From NCBI RefSeq assembly GCF_019649055.1, contig NW_026570225.1, forward strand, positions 3,286,001 to 3,350,000: a stretch of DNA of 64,000 bases, in the 5' to 3' direction. Below are positions 10,185-23,586 of this stretch, one piece after another. Below the pieces are notes generated by a model. The model had not been told where the DNA came from. It was given only the letters and a program-made list of their open reading frames with translations, and searched no databases. The stretch comes from Paramacrobiotus metropolitanus. Taxonomy: Eukaryota; Tardigrada; Eutardigrada; Parachela; Macrobiotidae. Numbering within the stretch: position 1 is the stretch's first letter; each line of letters begins with the position of its first letter. A program made the translations under genes and the position numbers.

Positions 10185-13100
10185 ATGCTGGACTCACTAC
10201 GACTACTTTTTTTAACCGGCCTTATACTTGCAGTTGCAAATAGTTTTGTGCTGAAAGATGGAAGATTGAGATCCACTTGTGGATATGCGGTAAGATTTAC
10301 TTGAATTTCCGTACTCGCGGAACTCCTATCGGCGATAAGCAAATCTGGATGCAGGCATGTTCCGAGGGTGTAGAGGATAAAATCAACGTCCACATTGTGG
10401 CTCATACTCACGATGACGTCGGATGGTTGAAAACAGTCGACCAGTACTATTATGGTGCTAAAAACGATATCCAACAAGCCGGGGTTCAGGTAAAAAAGTG
10501 GAATAAATTAGTTACCTTGTTGTGTACAACTACACGTAACACAACTGCCTACCGTATACGCAATAATGTGCACAATAATTATAAAGTAGAGGGATATGGT
10601 AGTAGCTACCGTATAACCAGTACTGAGCCATGCAGTACGTACATGTGCATCAGCAAGCAGTTGCAAATGAATAATTGTTAAAATTTGTTGATTACCAAGA
10701 AAATAATTCCGATTTCCTTTTGGACAGTACATCTTGGATTCCGTTGTTGCATCTCTGATCGAGAATTCAAACAGGAAGTTTACTTATGTCGAAACAGCAT
10801 TTTTCTGGAGATGGTGGCAAGAGCAAGCCGAGTCGACCAAAACAGCGGTCATCAATTTGGTAAACAATGGTGAGAAAGGCATCTTATACAAAGGCAATTT
10901 TGTCACGCATATAGATGTTTTTATGGGAGCGATGCGCAACACACTAATTCTCCATACTGAAAGGTCGCCTTACGTTTACAAACGGAGCTTGGAGTATGAA
11001 TGACGAGGCAACAACTCACTACAGTTCAACAATCGAAAACTTTGCTTGGGGACTGCGGAAGCTAAACGAGACGTTCGGAACTTGCGGGCGGCCGACAATC
11101 GGTTGGCAGGTGAGAACTAAACAGTGCATAGAAAATTTCAGCATCCGACATAGGGGGGACTGGAAGATATGACTGGTTATGATTTATAAATATGAAAATT
11201 AGATATGACCCTATGTGCAGCAAGTTCAAAGTTTTAACACATTCGGAAAAAATTAAATATGAACGCTGTCATTTTGATGCGGGCAGTAAGCAACGCCGGC
11301 CTACTACTACTTGGTACGTAGAAGTCGGTAACAGTAGTATAACAATTGCAAATTTCTTACATTTGGGTCAGTTTTGCTGATATTGGGAAATTGTACTGGG
11401 AATGTTACAATGCAAGCCGAACGCATACGCATAATGGCTTATAATATAGTACAAACTAAAACTATAATCCACTGCGTAAGTTCACGTATCCGAAACTTAT
11501 TAAAGTATACACCGCAGTATATGCGTACAAACAACAATGTACCTGGAGTTCTTCACAGAATAACATGAATTCGATAAATCCGAAATTTGTTCGGCAGAAT
11601 TTTACTATTACTACAGTATATTTACCTAGTGGCTATATTTATTAAGATATGTGGATTGCACTTCCTTTCGGTTTTGGTCAACGTACGTCCCTCTACAGAT
11701 ATAATATGCTGAATGCACTTCCATCCATTCTTTTTCGTCTAGTCTGAAACTTTTGACATCTACTCGTTATCGGAGTAGCGTGTTTTACGTTCTGACCTAT
11801 ATAATCCAATTATTAAAAAAGCGATTTATACTCGTACGGTCGTACACTTACAGAGCAATTTTTAGTAAATTTGAAAGTAGAAAACTGATGTCGCCATTGC
11901 ATAGGTTTGGTTAAAATGTGGGTAAGATGCGAAACCATAATAGTTAAAGCCAATTATCGGGCAAAACTGCGGAACAAAACTGCTGAAAAACAGAAACTTA
12001 AACGCTATTTCGGTATTCGGTATTTCTTTTAAAAGCACGCAAGCGACGGAAATGTCCCCGCTGACTGCCAAGCAGCCAAAGAACTACACCAGTACATTGT
12101 TACTGTTATAGATTGTTATAGATTATTTTTATAGATTATAGATTATTGTTATAGATTATTGTTATAGATTGATCCTTTTGGTCATTCTCGGCAACATGCC
12201 ACTCTGTTATCGGAGGTACGTATAATTCGTACGGTCTACGCTTATGTCACAATCACTTTCCTTTGTGATAGAACTAATTTTGGTATATCTATTTATATAA
12301 GCATTTACAAATTAGTGCAAACTGCAAACTTTACGGCACAACTGCAAAATCGCGGTAACGTATCGTAGATGGCATTCGATGGAATATTTCTGGGCAGAAT
12401 TGATTTTCAAGACAAGGCGCAGCGCGAGGCCAATCGAACTATGGAGGTGATTTGGACGACGAGTCCGAATCTCGGCCAGCGTAGCCAAATATTTGCTGGA
12501 ATTCTTCCCAATGGCTACAGTCCACCTTTGCATTTTTGTTTTGACACACTGTGCCATGATTCTCCTATAATGGTATGTTGCAGTTCTTAAAAGTTTGAAC
12601 CATGAACATGGGCTTACTCTAAGACTTTAGGACGATCCCAGACTAAACGACTACAATGTGGATGAAAAGGTCAAATCATTCGTCGACCAGATGCACAACC
12701 AGGTATGTATGAGTACTGATGACCTCGATACAAAATGTGAAAAACCAAGTAAATACTTAATACAATTTACGCGAAGGCCACAATCTACGCCACCAATCAC
12801 CTTATCGTAACAATGGGAGAGGATTTTAACTACCAAAATGCGGATATGTGGTTTAAGAACCTGGATAAATTAATCTACTATGTGAACGAACAGGTGCGAT
12901 GACAACATACAATTTGTGTCCGACGCAGAAATTAAAATCAAATACTAGTAAATCACGTCTGTAACTGTACATTATTTTTTCACAGCAAAAGAATGGTTCG
13001 GATGTGAATTTGTTATACTCTACTCCGGCATGCTATTTGAACGCACTGAATAAAGCCCACGTTTCGTGGCCGGCGAAGTCCGACGATTTCTTCCCGTACG

Positions 13101-16100
13101 GATCGGGAAGTCATACGTACTGGACCGGGTACTTCACCAGCCGGACGGCTTTAAAACGCTTCGAGCGAGTGGCCTCGGGCTTTCTGCAGACATGCAAGCA
13201 GGTCGATGCCTTGGCAGGTCTGGATCCCGGCGCACTGGAAAAAGTGGCTGTTCTACGCGGACAGCTGGGTATTGCGCAACACCATGATGCGGTAGCGTAT
13301 GTCGAAAAACGATTTACAGAATCGTATTATCCTAGCACAAATAGTGTTAATTCATTTTTTTCTGCAGAGGCACAGAGAAGCAACAGGTGGCATATGATTA
13401 TGCGCAGCGTTTGGATGTGGGAATCAAAGCGTGTCAGGAAGTTGTCGCGGATGGCCTGGCCAAACTAGCCAACATTTCCCAGGCTTCGCAGATTAAATTC
13501 TGTGACCTGTTAAATATCAGCCAATGCGCCGTAACGGAGAATTATAAGAAAGTACGAATAATCCGCATTCCGCAGCAAACGGTTGCAAATTATTGAATAT
13601 ATTTAATTTGCTGCTATTTAATTTCTGACAGTGTGTCTTTATATGTAATCAGGTAGCGCTTCTGGTGTGGAACAGCATTCCCCGACAACTTCAGCAATAC
13701 ATTCATCTGCCAGTGCCGGATGGTGATTATATGATCACTGATTCAGGAGGACAACAGGTGTCCTTTCAAATTACTCCGCTTTTCAAGAATGTTTTGGATA
13801 TTCCCGAAAGAACGAGCACAGCAACTCAGGAACTGGTCTTCTACGCAACCTTGGCCCCAGTGACCTTTTCGACGTATTATGTGTACAGTAAGATGAGTCT
13901 ACTTATTCATGATCCGCTGTTAAAATTTTGTGGGAACCTTGTACAGTTAATCGATACTGTACTGATACCGTAATACTTGAAAAATGTGACAATAGTACCG
14001 TGTTACTGCAACCATGATTTGTAACAGGAACTGTAACTCACAATCGGCCATCCAAGACTAGAGCAGACGTTGAAGTCGTTGATGTGCCAGACCCGCTGGA
14101 CGACGATATCGTATTCCAGAACGACGTATGGCGCGTCATTTGTGCAATTTTTTGTATTATGAACCTTTTCAGTATCCGTGGTATACATATCTGTAGTACC
14201 TGTCGGTGACCTTTGACGTACTGACCGGACTCGTGAAATCTCTAACAAACCTGGAAACCAAAGATACGCTGAATTTCAACCAGACTTTTGCCGTCTACAA
14301 CGGTTTTGCCGGAAATAATTCTTTAGAAAAGTATCGCGCGTCTGGCGCATACATTTTTCGACCGAATTGCACGGGATTAGCGACGCAATGTCGCACTGCT
14401 GTAGCGGGAAATGGCTCATATGAAATCGTTCAGGTATGGGCATTGTTAGTATATATTATTAAAGCCGTGTTGTTGGCCTTCTTAATGTGTTGGGTTAAAT
14501 GCATCCATTGCGATCGTAAAGTAAAAAAACTAATTATCGATTCTTAATTTTGAGAACAAAAATGTGAAAAAATCTCATCGTTTACCTGTTGCACAACATT
14601 TTATGTCTATTTATCTACATTATTATAGCGAGCTTATAAAGGAAAATTATGACTCGTAGGGCTCCGAAGTTCAAGAAATGCGACAGTATTTTGCTCCGTG
14701 GATATCGCAAGTAACTCGTCTGCATCAGGAATCACGTTTTCTGGAATTTGAGTGGCAAATTGGTCCTATCCCTGTAGAGTTCGTATTAATTTTTACTAAG
14801 AAGCATTATTTTTAATTCAAGCGTTTGGAAAAACGTGGATGAAATCTTTTTATTTACAGTGATGGCATTGGCCGTGAAGTCATTTCCGTTTTTTCATCGG
14901 ATTTCATAAACAACGGGGTGTTTTATACCGATTCCAATGGCCGAGAGGATCTGCAGCGGAAGTACGTAGTTCACTACGCGGTGTTTTGCATTTCTTCACT
15001 TTGCGACCGCTTATTAATGAGTGTATCAGATGGTAATAATTGTTCTGCAGACGGGATTTCCGCCCTTCATACAGTGTGAATCTCAGTGAACCGGTTGCGG
15101 GAAATTATTATCCTGTTGCAAATCGGATCTATATACGAGACGAAAAGCAAGGAACGCAGTTGACAGTCCTGACCGAGCGCGCACAAGGAGGTAGCAGTAC
15201 TGTGGATGGACAAATCGAGTTGATGGTCAGTGTGCTAATGATAAAAATTAGCGGACGATAACCAGAAGGCGGACAACATTTTCCGTAATCGATACATGAA
15301 AAAATGTAGTCTGAAAACAGTCTAAAAATACTTTAGCACTCCACTTTAAATCTAATCATAACTGATATTAATTGTGATTTGGGTGTACTCGACTGCATCG
15401 CCTAAATATAGTGAATTACTTTGTACTAGTGCATATGATCAAAACACGAGACAAACGTACCGGAACTGGGAGACCTGTGGACACAGGTCCTTCAACCTCT
15501 CTTACCTTTTAATCAACACCAACCCGGAATGAAACAAAGTAGAGAAAAAGTCATGATCAAAACAATGGAAGTTGGCGGGAGGGAGAAAATATCCGCTTGC
15601 CAAAAAATGCAAGAAACTAAACTTTCACCGGAATACCGAGCAAACACCAACATCTTACAAAAACAAAATAATCAAAATACGAACATATGCTAGCAAACGA
15701 CTATAAAAACAGTAGGGAACTGCTTTTACACTTCAAATGACAAATCAGTAATAGGGGTTCCGTTCACTTTTCGTATTTGAATGTTCAAGTGGTTCCGGTG
15801 AAGAGTGCTCATCAAACTGATGGATGACTTTAGATGCACAGACGTTTATTATACGACGATGCGCTTGGAGTTGGCGAGGCCCTGAACGAGCCGGGATCGG
15901 ATGGGAAAGGGCTGGTCGTCAGAGGCAAACACTATCTGACCTTTACGAAAATTGCCACTGCAGCCAGCATTCAACGTCTGCTAGCGCAGGAAGTGTACTG
16001 GCAACCATCATTCGCCTTTTTGCCGGTTAAGAAGGACAAAGAATTTCCGGTCGTTCAAAAAGTAAACCCATCAGATTGTTCAAGTGTTTTTAAGTCCAGT

Positions 16101-16595
16101 GCGTTCATTATCTGCAGTTAATTCTATTATATTCAAGCACTGAACGTTTAGTTGCGCTCAGTTACATCGTTGGCCCTACCGAGTAACGTCCACCTGCTCA
16201 GCTTGGAACGATGGACCGGCAGCAACATTCTACTACGTCTGGAGCATCTGTTTGAAAAGAATGAAGACCCTGTGATGTCACTGCCGGTTACTCTCGACCT
16301 ACAGCAAGTGATGTCTGCGTTTAAGATTGCCTCCGTGGAAGAAGTCACTTTAGATGGGAATATGCCGGTAACCGCGGTGAATGCGCTTAAATGGAACAAG
16401 GAAGGATATTCTCCTGATAAACAAGGTCAGCGATAATGTGCTTCTTCGCGACAACGGGGATCTTTAGTCTCAGTTTGTGTTTATTTTGTTGCAGGTCGGC
16501 ATTCAGGGAAACATCGTGGTACAGGGCAAAATTTTACAATAACGCTGAATCCTATGGAAATCAAGTCTTTTCGTATTGAAATCGTGGCTAGTTGA
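10185..16595 (+). CDS. Lysosomal alpha-mannosidase, copy A (GH38)
   Basis: Nineteen exons join in frame to about 1010 residues, almost exactly the length of human MAN2B1: 10185-10289, 10355-10489, 10728-10869, 10964-11109, 12168-12215, 12369-12572, 12631-12702, 12777-12893, 12986-13296, 13368-13551, 13653-13887, 14028-14125, 14197-14433, 14660-14778, 14860-14961, 15051-15225, 15834-16061, 16152-16425, 16495-16595. The first 19 residues are a hydrophobic signal peptide. Active-site landmarks are present: [18 protein letters not shown] (zinc ligands His and Asp), IDPFGHS (zinc ligand and nucleophile Asp), [28 protein letters not shown] (zinc ligand His) and VAGNYYPV near the C-terminal half. 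The family trims alpha-mannose from N-glycans in the lysosome and needs zinc. It is head-to-tail with copy B and has one intron (10490-10727) that B lacks. The frame is intact, so this is the likely functional copy. Confidence 0.95.
12106..12170 (+). repeat. TATAGATT tandem repeat at a splice acceptor
   Basis: Seven copies of TATAGATT separated by 0-6 bases of T-rich filler run straight into mannosidase A exon 5. The last TATAG is itself the acceptor (AG at 12166-12167) and the exon begins ATTGAT, so the border falls inside the repeat. Each earlier copy offers a competing AG. Confidence 0.8.
15226..15833. other. Longest late intron of mannosidase A
   Basis: 608 bases between exons 16 and 17. 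Its second half is unusually A-rich on the coding strand compared with neighbouring introns, and it holds a short perfect inverted repeat (GACCTGTG, 2-base gap, CACAGGTC) at about 15472-15489. No reading frame or known element was recognised. Confidence 0.4.
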
Positions 16596-17785
16596 AGCAA
16601 GACCTATGATCTGTGATTGCCAACCCTGCAGCTGTTCCTTTAATTTGATTTGTTCAAACTGTGATACGTGTAAAAGTATGCAGTCAGGTTACATCGGCTT
16701 TGCTTTAAGTACATACACTTGGTCCTGCTTTGGTTTTGCTTTTTTACAATAAAACAGGTAGGGTACTGTACGTACCGCATGCAACACATTGACTGTTACT
16801 GCCTACTACACTAAAAAAATGCACACCAACTTTTATTAAAGAATTGTAGCCCACTATTTGTTAGCATAAATTTTAGACATTTGTGCGCTCTCAAAGCAGT
16901 AATAAAATGCCATGGTTTGTCGGTTCTGCAGCAAGAAACTGCCGCTTAAAATAATTTTAATTGTCAGCAGCTTTAGTGACAGCATTAATATTAATGCAAA
17001 TAAGTGGAATAACATCGACTAACGTAGTCGTAGGCACGTAGACTTACGTAGCCGTAGTCTTTCAGAGTGCCGAATTAATCGCGAAATTTATCGTTGAATA
17101 AGTTTATTATTATAACAGTAAATCAGTATTATCACTACAGGTTTGAATGGAGCACACGCTATATATTAAACACACACTGCACTACTACGGATACAAGATA
17201 CCTTTAATACCATAATTGTTGCGGTATATCGTACGTGCATATGTGTACCATACTACCACCAAGGTGCTACCACAATCATAACAATTTGGACACACTATTC
17301 GACTAGAGTGAAGTTTGACCTTTGGGCGCTGAGTGATAGCTAAATATAATTTATATTGATAAAATCTGTACTGTTTTCGCTTCAAGAGACGATGAACCAC
17401 TCTTGTACTAAAAGAAAATGATGCAGTGCTGCTGGTTTTGTAAACAACTACAGTTTTGGTGACGGATGATGGTTGTTTTGGTGCTGCAGCCGTTTCGCAG
17501 TGCATTTACGCGTATCGCAGGTAACAACAACAATATTAAATACACAAGCAAGTATGTATGTTTGCACTTACGGTAAGAGCGCTTTTTTACGCGCTACACG
17601 AAAGTACTGCAGGTTACATGAGAAAAATTGAATTGGACTGAATTGAAATCAGCTGAGTAAGTACTGTAATCGTATGTAGTAACTGTTTTTGTTTTTAATT
17701 TAGTTTCTAAATCTTTGCACTTAGCAATTCGGCATACGGTTTTTGACCATTTCTTAGTTGTGATATTTTTATTTGCAGTTTTACT
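16596..17785. other. Spacer between the two mannosidases
   Basis: About 1.2 kb without a supportable gene. A minus-strand frame at 17185-17505 has no family resemblance or signal. The duplication that made the mannosidase pair left no recognisable copy of flanking genes here. Confidence 0.5.
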
Positions 17786-18664
17786 ATGCATTCATTATTG
17801 CAAGTACTGCTTTGCTTTATTTTTTGGAGCGTTTGCCACGGAAAACCATATGATGGCAAGAAGGAATTCCACGATGGAGAAAAGTGCGGTTACGAGGTGA
17901 GCCTTTTAATGTCTTAGAGAACCGGCCGTAATCGTATTAAACATTTTACTTGCGTAAATCCTAAGTTTTAACAAGATTATAGAAACTTTTTAAGATGCTG
18001 TGGTGTTATAATCAATCTGTTTAATATGCCCGCAGTTTTGTCCTAAAGGAAAACCAAATATGCTCAATGTTCACATTGTGTCGCACACTCACAACGATCT
18101 CGGGTGGCTGAAAACGGTGGATCAGTATTATTACGGAGCAAAAAGCAGCGTACAGATTGCTGGAGTGCAGTACATTTTGGATTCGGTGGTGGAGGCACTA
18201 TTAGCTGACCGTCGGAGGCGCTTCATTTACGTGGAAACGGGATTTTTCTGGAGATGGTGGCTGCAGCAGGACGATCAGATGCATCACACAGTGCATCGTT
18301 TGGTCAATGAAGGTAGATATGGAAGCATATGTATTTCATATGCTCATGCAGTTATATTGATATACGTACCTAATTCATTTACTTGCACTGAAATACCGGA
18401 TGCGGGTACATAATTGTAATCAATCGGCTAATTGTCCGCTGTATTTGTGTAAAGCTGTAAGCTTTTGTTAAGGACGACTGGAATTTATCAGTGGAGGATG
18501 GAGTATGAACGATGAAGCCGCTTGTCATTATGCTTCGATTGTGGAGAATTTCGCCTGGGGATTGCGAAAATTAAATGATACCTTCAGTTCCTGTGGTAGA
18601 CCGAAAATCGGCTGGCAGGTTTGTATAAGCAATATGCCGACACACTGACGCACTTTTTACCGAT

Positions 18665-18790
18665 CACTTTTAGTTGCGTAAATCAAGTAGCAGGATTAAA
18701 AGACACAGTAGTATTATAATAAAGTCAGTTAATATGCCCGCAGTTTTGTCCTATAGAAAACCAAATATACTCATGATCTCAACCAAAATA
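18665..18790 (+). repeat. Ghost copy of mannosidase B exon 2 start
   Basis: Inside the intron after exon 3 is a second copy of the acceptor and first codons of exon 2. The 25 bases from 18021 (ending in the acceptor and TTTTGTCCTA) recur at about 18729, followed by a slightly diverged copy of the next 20 bases. Weaker similarity continues upstream into the intron 1 tail (about 17955 onward). It ends after about ten codons with no usable donor, so it is not an alternative exon by sequence. Confidence 0.75.
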
Positions 18791-20945
18791 ATCTGCTCAA
18801 CCAAATATGTACAAGGGATGTAATACTAACTACTAAACTTTTACGGGGTTGTCATAAGATCCCTCTCAAAACCGTTTTTCGTTTCCGTTAGATTGACCCG
18901 TTCGGACATTCCAGAGAACATGCATCAATTTCCGCTAAGGTAGATAAATTAATTAATTATGTGTGCGAAGTGCGAAGTGAAAGTACCTGTACTATTTGAC
19001 CCCTGCGATCTGTACATTACAGATGGGCTTCGATGGCCTTTTTCTGGGGCGCATTGATTACCAAGATAAGGAGAAACGACAATTAACAAAAACCATGGAG
19101 CACATCTGGGAAGCGAACCCCGCACTGGGCAGTGATGCCGATATTTTCACCGCTATTTTACCGAACGTCTATTACCCACCGCCCTCCTTCTGCTTCGACC
19201 TCCTTTGCTCAGATCCGCCGATTATGGTACATAGCGGCGAATACAAATATAACACGCGTTGACAATGGAAACAATAAACATGTTTCAATACTATTCCATT
19301 TCTCAACCAGGATGATCCTAGACTGGAAGATTACAACTTGGATGAAAGAGTTAGCACATTTATGAAGCTTATCAACGAGCAGGTTTGTAATAACTTTGCC
19401 AGAAAAAAACAGTCGGCAACCGTTCTAATTCATGGCCTATTTTTAGGCGCAAAACTTTTCCACAAACCATTTGATTGTAACAATGGGGAACGATTTCAAC
19501 TACCAGCAAGCACATGTCTGGTTTAAAAATCTGGACAAGCTTATCAAGTACATAAACGAGAAGGTCAGTTTAATATAATTTTACGGCTTGCCCATTAACG
19601 ATCGTTATTATGATGTGTTTTATGGAATCACTGCAGCAAAATAATGGATCGAATATGAATCTCTTTTACTCGACTCCGTCATGTTATTTGTACGCGCTTA
19701 ATCAAGCCAACGTGACATGGACAACTAAGGCTGACGATTTCTTCCCCTATGCATCCGGAAATCACACCTACTGGACTGGCTACTTCACCAGTCGACCCGC
19801 ACTCAAACGAATGGAAGCGAGAGAGTTCCGCTTTCCTGCAAACCTGCAAACAAATAGATGCTTTGGCGCAGCTTGGTCCTGAAGATCAAAAAGATGTCAA
19901 TATTTTGCGGGAAGCGCTAGGCGTCGCACAGCATCATGATGCAGTAACGTAAGCTAAACAACAATCAGTTATCCGACTAAGTATAAGTACTTTTGTGAGA
20001 GTCATAAATTAGCCGGAGGCAGAGTTTTGTATTTACCGTGGTTTAAAAAAGGCAGTAAGATTTACGGTGCCGCCAGCCGCTGCATAGATATTTACTTAAT
20101 TAAAATATCAAGTAAACAAAAACATACTGCATAGTGGCACCGCCCGACAGGACGTCACGGACGATTATGCCGTGCAGCTTCATCGGGGAATTGTGGAATG
20201 CCACGAAGTGGTCAAAGCCGGCATCAATAAGCTGTCCAACACATCGGCTGATTACAAATTTTGCACGCTGCTGAACATCAGTCAATGCAAGCATACGGAA
20301 AAATTTACCGAGGTAAACCCTGCAGCCGGAAGACATTTCGCTGAAAAACGCGCAAAAAGTGAATGTTATCGAAAATTTCTTTTGCACAACAGACGGTGTA
20401 CAATTGCGGGCTGTGAAATGCCTCAGAATCCGCGTTAATTAATGCTTTCCTTTAGGCTATACTGCATGATACCGTGCGTACATAACAGCGAACTGTAGAG
20501 CTGATATTTTATTATCCATGGCCATTAACTGTCAGCTCCCGCAGCACTAATTCACCGATTTATCTATCGGATGACCGCTGTTTGCAGATTCAAATTTTAG
20601 TATGGAACCCCATTGGTAGAACGCGTAATGCACAGATTCATTTGCCTGTGGAAGATGCAACATACAAAATCAGTGGAGCCGGTGGAGTGGACATCCCGTA
20701 CCAGATCACTCCGTTGTCGAAGGATGTTTTATCCATTCCCGGTCGCAACACCACTGCCACGCACGAGATATCTTTCAGAGCGAGGCTTCCGCCCATTGGC
20801 TACAGCACATGTTTGATTCAAAGTACTTCACAAGATATGCATTTAGCCAGTTCACGATCTTTTTAAGTTTAATGAAACCTCCATATACTTACGTAATTTT
20901 CATAAATAACATAATATGGGTAATATTTTTAAACGTTAAACGCTT

Positions 20946-21034
20946 ATTATCGGGAATAATGCTTGTTTTTTATCGGGAATAATGCGGGATTATTAGGGGA
21001 TTATTAGGATTTTTATCGGGAATAATGCTTGTTG
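20946..21034 (+). repeat. Short direct repeats in a mannosidase B intron
   Basis: Three copies of TTATCGGGAATAATGC, at about 20946, 20970 and 21013. The first and third continue as TTGTT. Between copies 2 and 3 are two copies of a GGATTATTAGG-type unit. This looks like slippage-driven local expansion in the intron between exons 10 and 11. Confidence 0.75.
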
Positions 21035-23586
21035 ACTGACCTGCAGCAGCACCCGTACCCATACATACAATACCATCCATTTTGTGTCGCTGAAAGCTTG
21101 TGTTGACCGTGACATACCCCAGTTTACTTAAAATCTACACTCCTCTGTTCTGTATTCTTTGCGCACGTTTGTCGATTTTCGGAACTATATAATTATTATT
21201 ACAGAACTCGCCAAAAAGGAGAAAGACGAAGCTCGCCGAGCTGAAGTATTTGCAAAAAGGGCGAAGCGATCGGCAGTAGATGACCGCGATTTCACCATCC
21301 AGAATGACGTGCGTTCTTTAATGTAGCACAGTAATTATGACAATTATGATACTATTTGCGGCTCTGCCCGGTCGATTTATGGTGAACTGGTCAATACTGT
21401 ACCGTGTTGCACTGCAGCAGATTTCTGCCGTTACAGTTCATTTCTCTGACCTTTGATCAAGTCACTGGGTCGCTGAAATCACTAACGAACCTAGAGACGC
21501 AGACGACACTTGCCATCAACCAGACATTTGGATATTACGAAGGTTCTGTTGGTAACAACACGAAGGAAGACTGGAGAGCGACCGGCGCATACATATCTCG
21601 CCCGAACTGTGCAACAGGAAAAAAGAATCAAAACAGCGGCGATGATGCAAGCAGTTGTCTGCGACTATTGACCGGAAACGAGACTTACGAGATTGTGAAG
21701 GTACTCGTACACATAAAAACATGATAACTATTATTAAGCAAAAAGAAAACCTACGATGTGTGTGACCAAATGTTTTTCCTTTTTGGTTTCTGTAGGGCAT
21801 TAGAGAACTTTAACCTTGTTTTATTATTTCCAGGGACCTTACGTCCAGGAAGTGCGGCAGTACATCAATACCTGGGTTTCTCAGACAGTTCGGTTGTTGT
21901 CTGGCTCCAGACATGTGGATTTTGAGTGGCAAGTTGGTCCTATACCGCTCAGGTAAATCATGTTATACCCTTAGATATTTAAATTTCAAACCGCAGCAAC
22001 AATCTGGTGCTTGATCCTCAGTGACGGCATTGGAAAGGAAGTTGTATCGCGATTCGAGACATCTCTCAGTTCTAAAGGGACGTTCTATACGGATTCCAAT
22101 GGACGGCAGACTATCAAACGCACGTAAGCCTACTCAAACTTTAAGCTTCTCTCCTGACCACAGAGTAGAAGTTAACTTTTGTAATAGCCGGAATTTTCGC
22201 CCAACGTTTGAGCTCAGTAATACGGAGCCAATCGCAAGCAATTATTATCCAGTCGTGAATTCCATTTTCTTGGAAGATGAGGAGCAAGGAAATCGCTTAA
22301 CAGTTTTGACCGATCGTCCGCAGGGCGGCAGCAGTCTTAAAGATGGTCAACTGGAGTTAATGGTACTAGAGCAAATATTATACAACAATAAATTTTAATA
22401 CATTTTCATTGCATTATATTTTATTTTTCAATATTCTGTCGTGGTAACTACAGCGCAGAGCCGATATGAATTTTAAGTACCAGTGATATTTAAGAATTTG
22501 TTCAGTTTGTGACTGCGGAATTAAATACGGAAATTATTATTATACAAACACTTTTTCATAGATTTGTATGATTAATGGTAAATGTTTAGTTGTCACTCAT
22601 GTGCAAAATAATTATGTATGTTTGTAATACATGGAAATTCCCGTGGCAGGTTCATCGACGCCTGTTAGTGGACGATTGGTTGGGTGTGACGGAACCCTTA
22701 AACGAAACAGGAATGGGGGAAGGGCTGGTCGTTCGCGGGCGGCATCACCTGATATTCACGAAAAGCGCTAAATCTGCCAGAAGACATCGAATGCTTGTGC
22801 ACGATCACTACGCTGCTCCGTCCATTCTTTTCAACACCGTTTCCGACAAACAGGAAAAACAGTCCTCCGTGCGTATTGATTTGCACTCTAAATATACGCA
22901 CAATACAGAAAATACATAATTTTAAATTTATATGTACATTTTATGCAGTAAACACTTGGTTACGCTACTTAATCGGAAATGGGTTCGTTGATTATTTTAA
23001 CATTAACGAAATGTAAAGCGTTTGATTTACTTATTCCATTAACTGCGATGTGTTGATGTAACAGTTTTGAGCAATATTTGCGAGTATTTCTCATTATTCA
23101 CAGTATTCAGCCGTATCGGTTTCGCTGCCGGATAATATCCACTTGTTGAGCTTGGAGCAATGGAAAGGTTCAAGCTTGCTGATCCGTTTAGAACACATTT
23201 TTGAGCCAGATGAAGACCCCGTTCTCTCGCAGCCGGCCACTGTTGACTTACAAAACATTGTACGCGATATGAAGATCACTGCTGTGCAGGAAATGACGAT
23301 CGACGGTAACATTCCCCTCGACAGCGTCCATCGTCTTAACTGGAACAAGGTCGATGAGAGGCAACCAAAAGTGCCGGAAGTAGGAAGTATGTCACGCATC
23401 GTATACAAGCGCAGTTTGTTTTAAGTTGCTATTGTAAATGCCATTGTACTGGAATTTCGCAGTAATTTGTTCTTGTTAAACCATATGTACATTGCAGATT
23501 TCGAGAAAACCGACGCATCCACGACGGTTACATTGAAAGCAATGGAAATTCGCACTTTCCAACTACAAGTACAGACGGCGAACTAA

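Larger units (their letters stand above)
17786..23586 (+). pseudogene. Lysosomal alpha-mannosidase, copy B, with a frameshift
   Basis: Eighteen exons: 17786-17896, 18036-18312, 18473-18618, 18892-18939, 19023-19226, 19311-19382, 19447-19563, 19637-19948, 20135-20312, 20588-20822, 21205-21308, 21437-21700, 21834-21952, 22022-22123, 22188-22362, 22650-22868, 23104-23386, 23498-23586. It has a signal peptide, then [44 protein letters not shown] and QHHDAVTGT, so all zinc and catalytic landmarks survive. Exon 8 is 312 bases where copy A has 311 at the same borders. The extra base sits in a GAGAGAG run at about 19819-19826 and throws the rest out of frame. Everything else, including all splice sites and the stop, reads normally; without the extra base it would be about 1017 residues. 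So it is either a very young pseudogene, an allele, or a sequencing error in a short repeat. Exon 10 uses an unusual GTACTT donor. Confidence 0.85.

Noticed and set aside
15226-15833. A second mitochondrial or RNA-gene insertion in mannosidase A intron 16
   Set aside because: Base composition is unusual, but no mitochondrial protein frame or RNA fold could be recognised.
20811-20822. Premature stop at the exon 10/11 join of mannosidase B
   Set aside because: It arises only if the GTTTGA at 20811 is taken as donor; the GTACTT at 20823 gives the same exon length as copy A (235) and an open frame.
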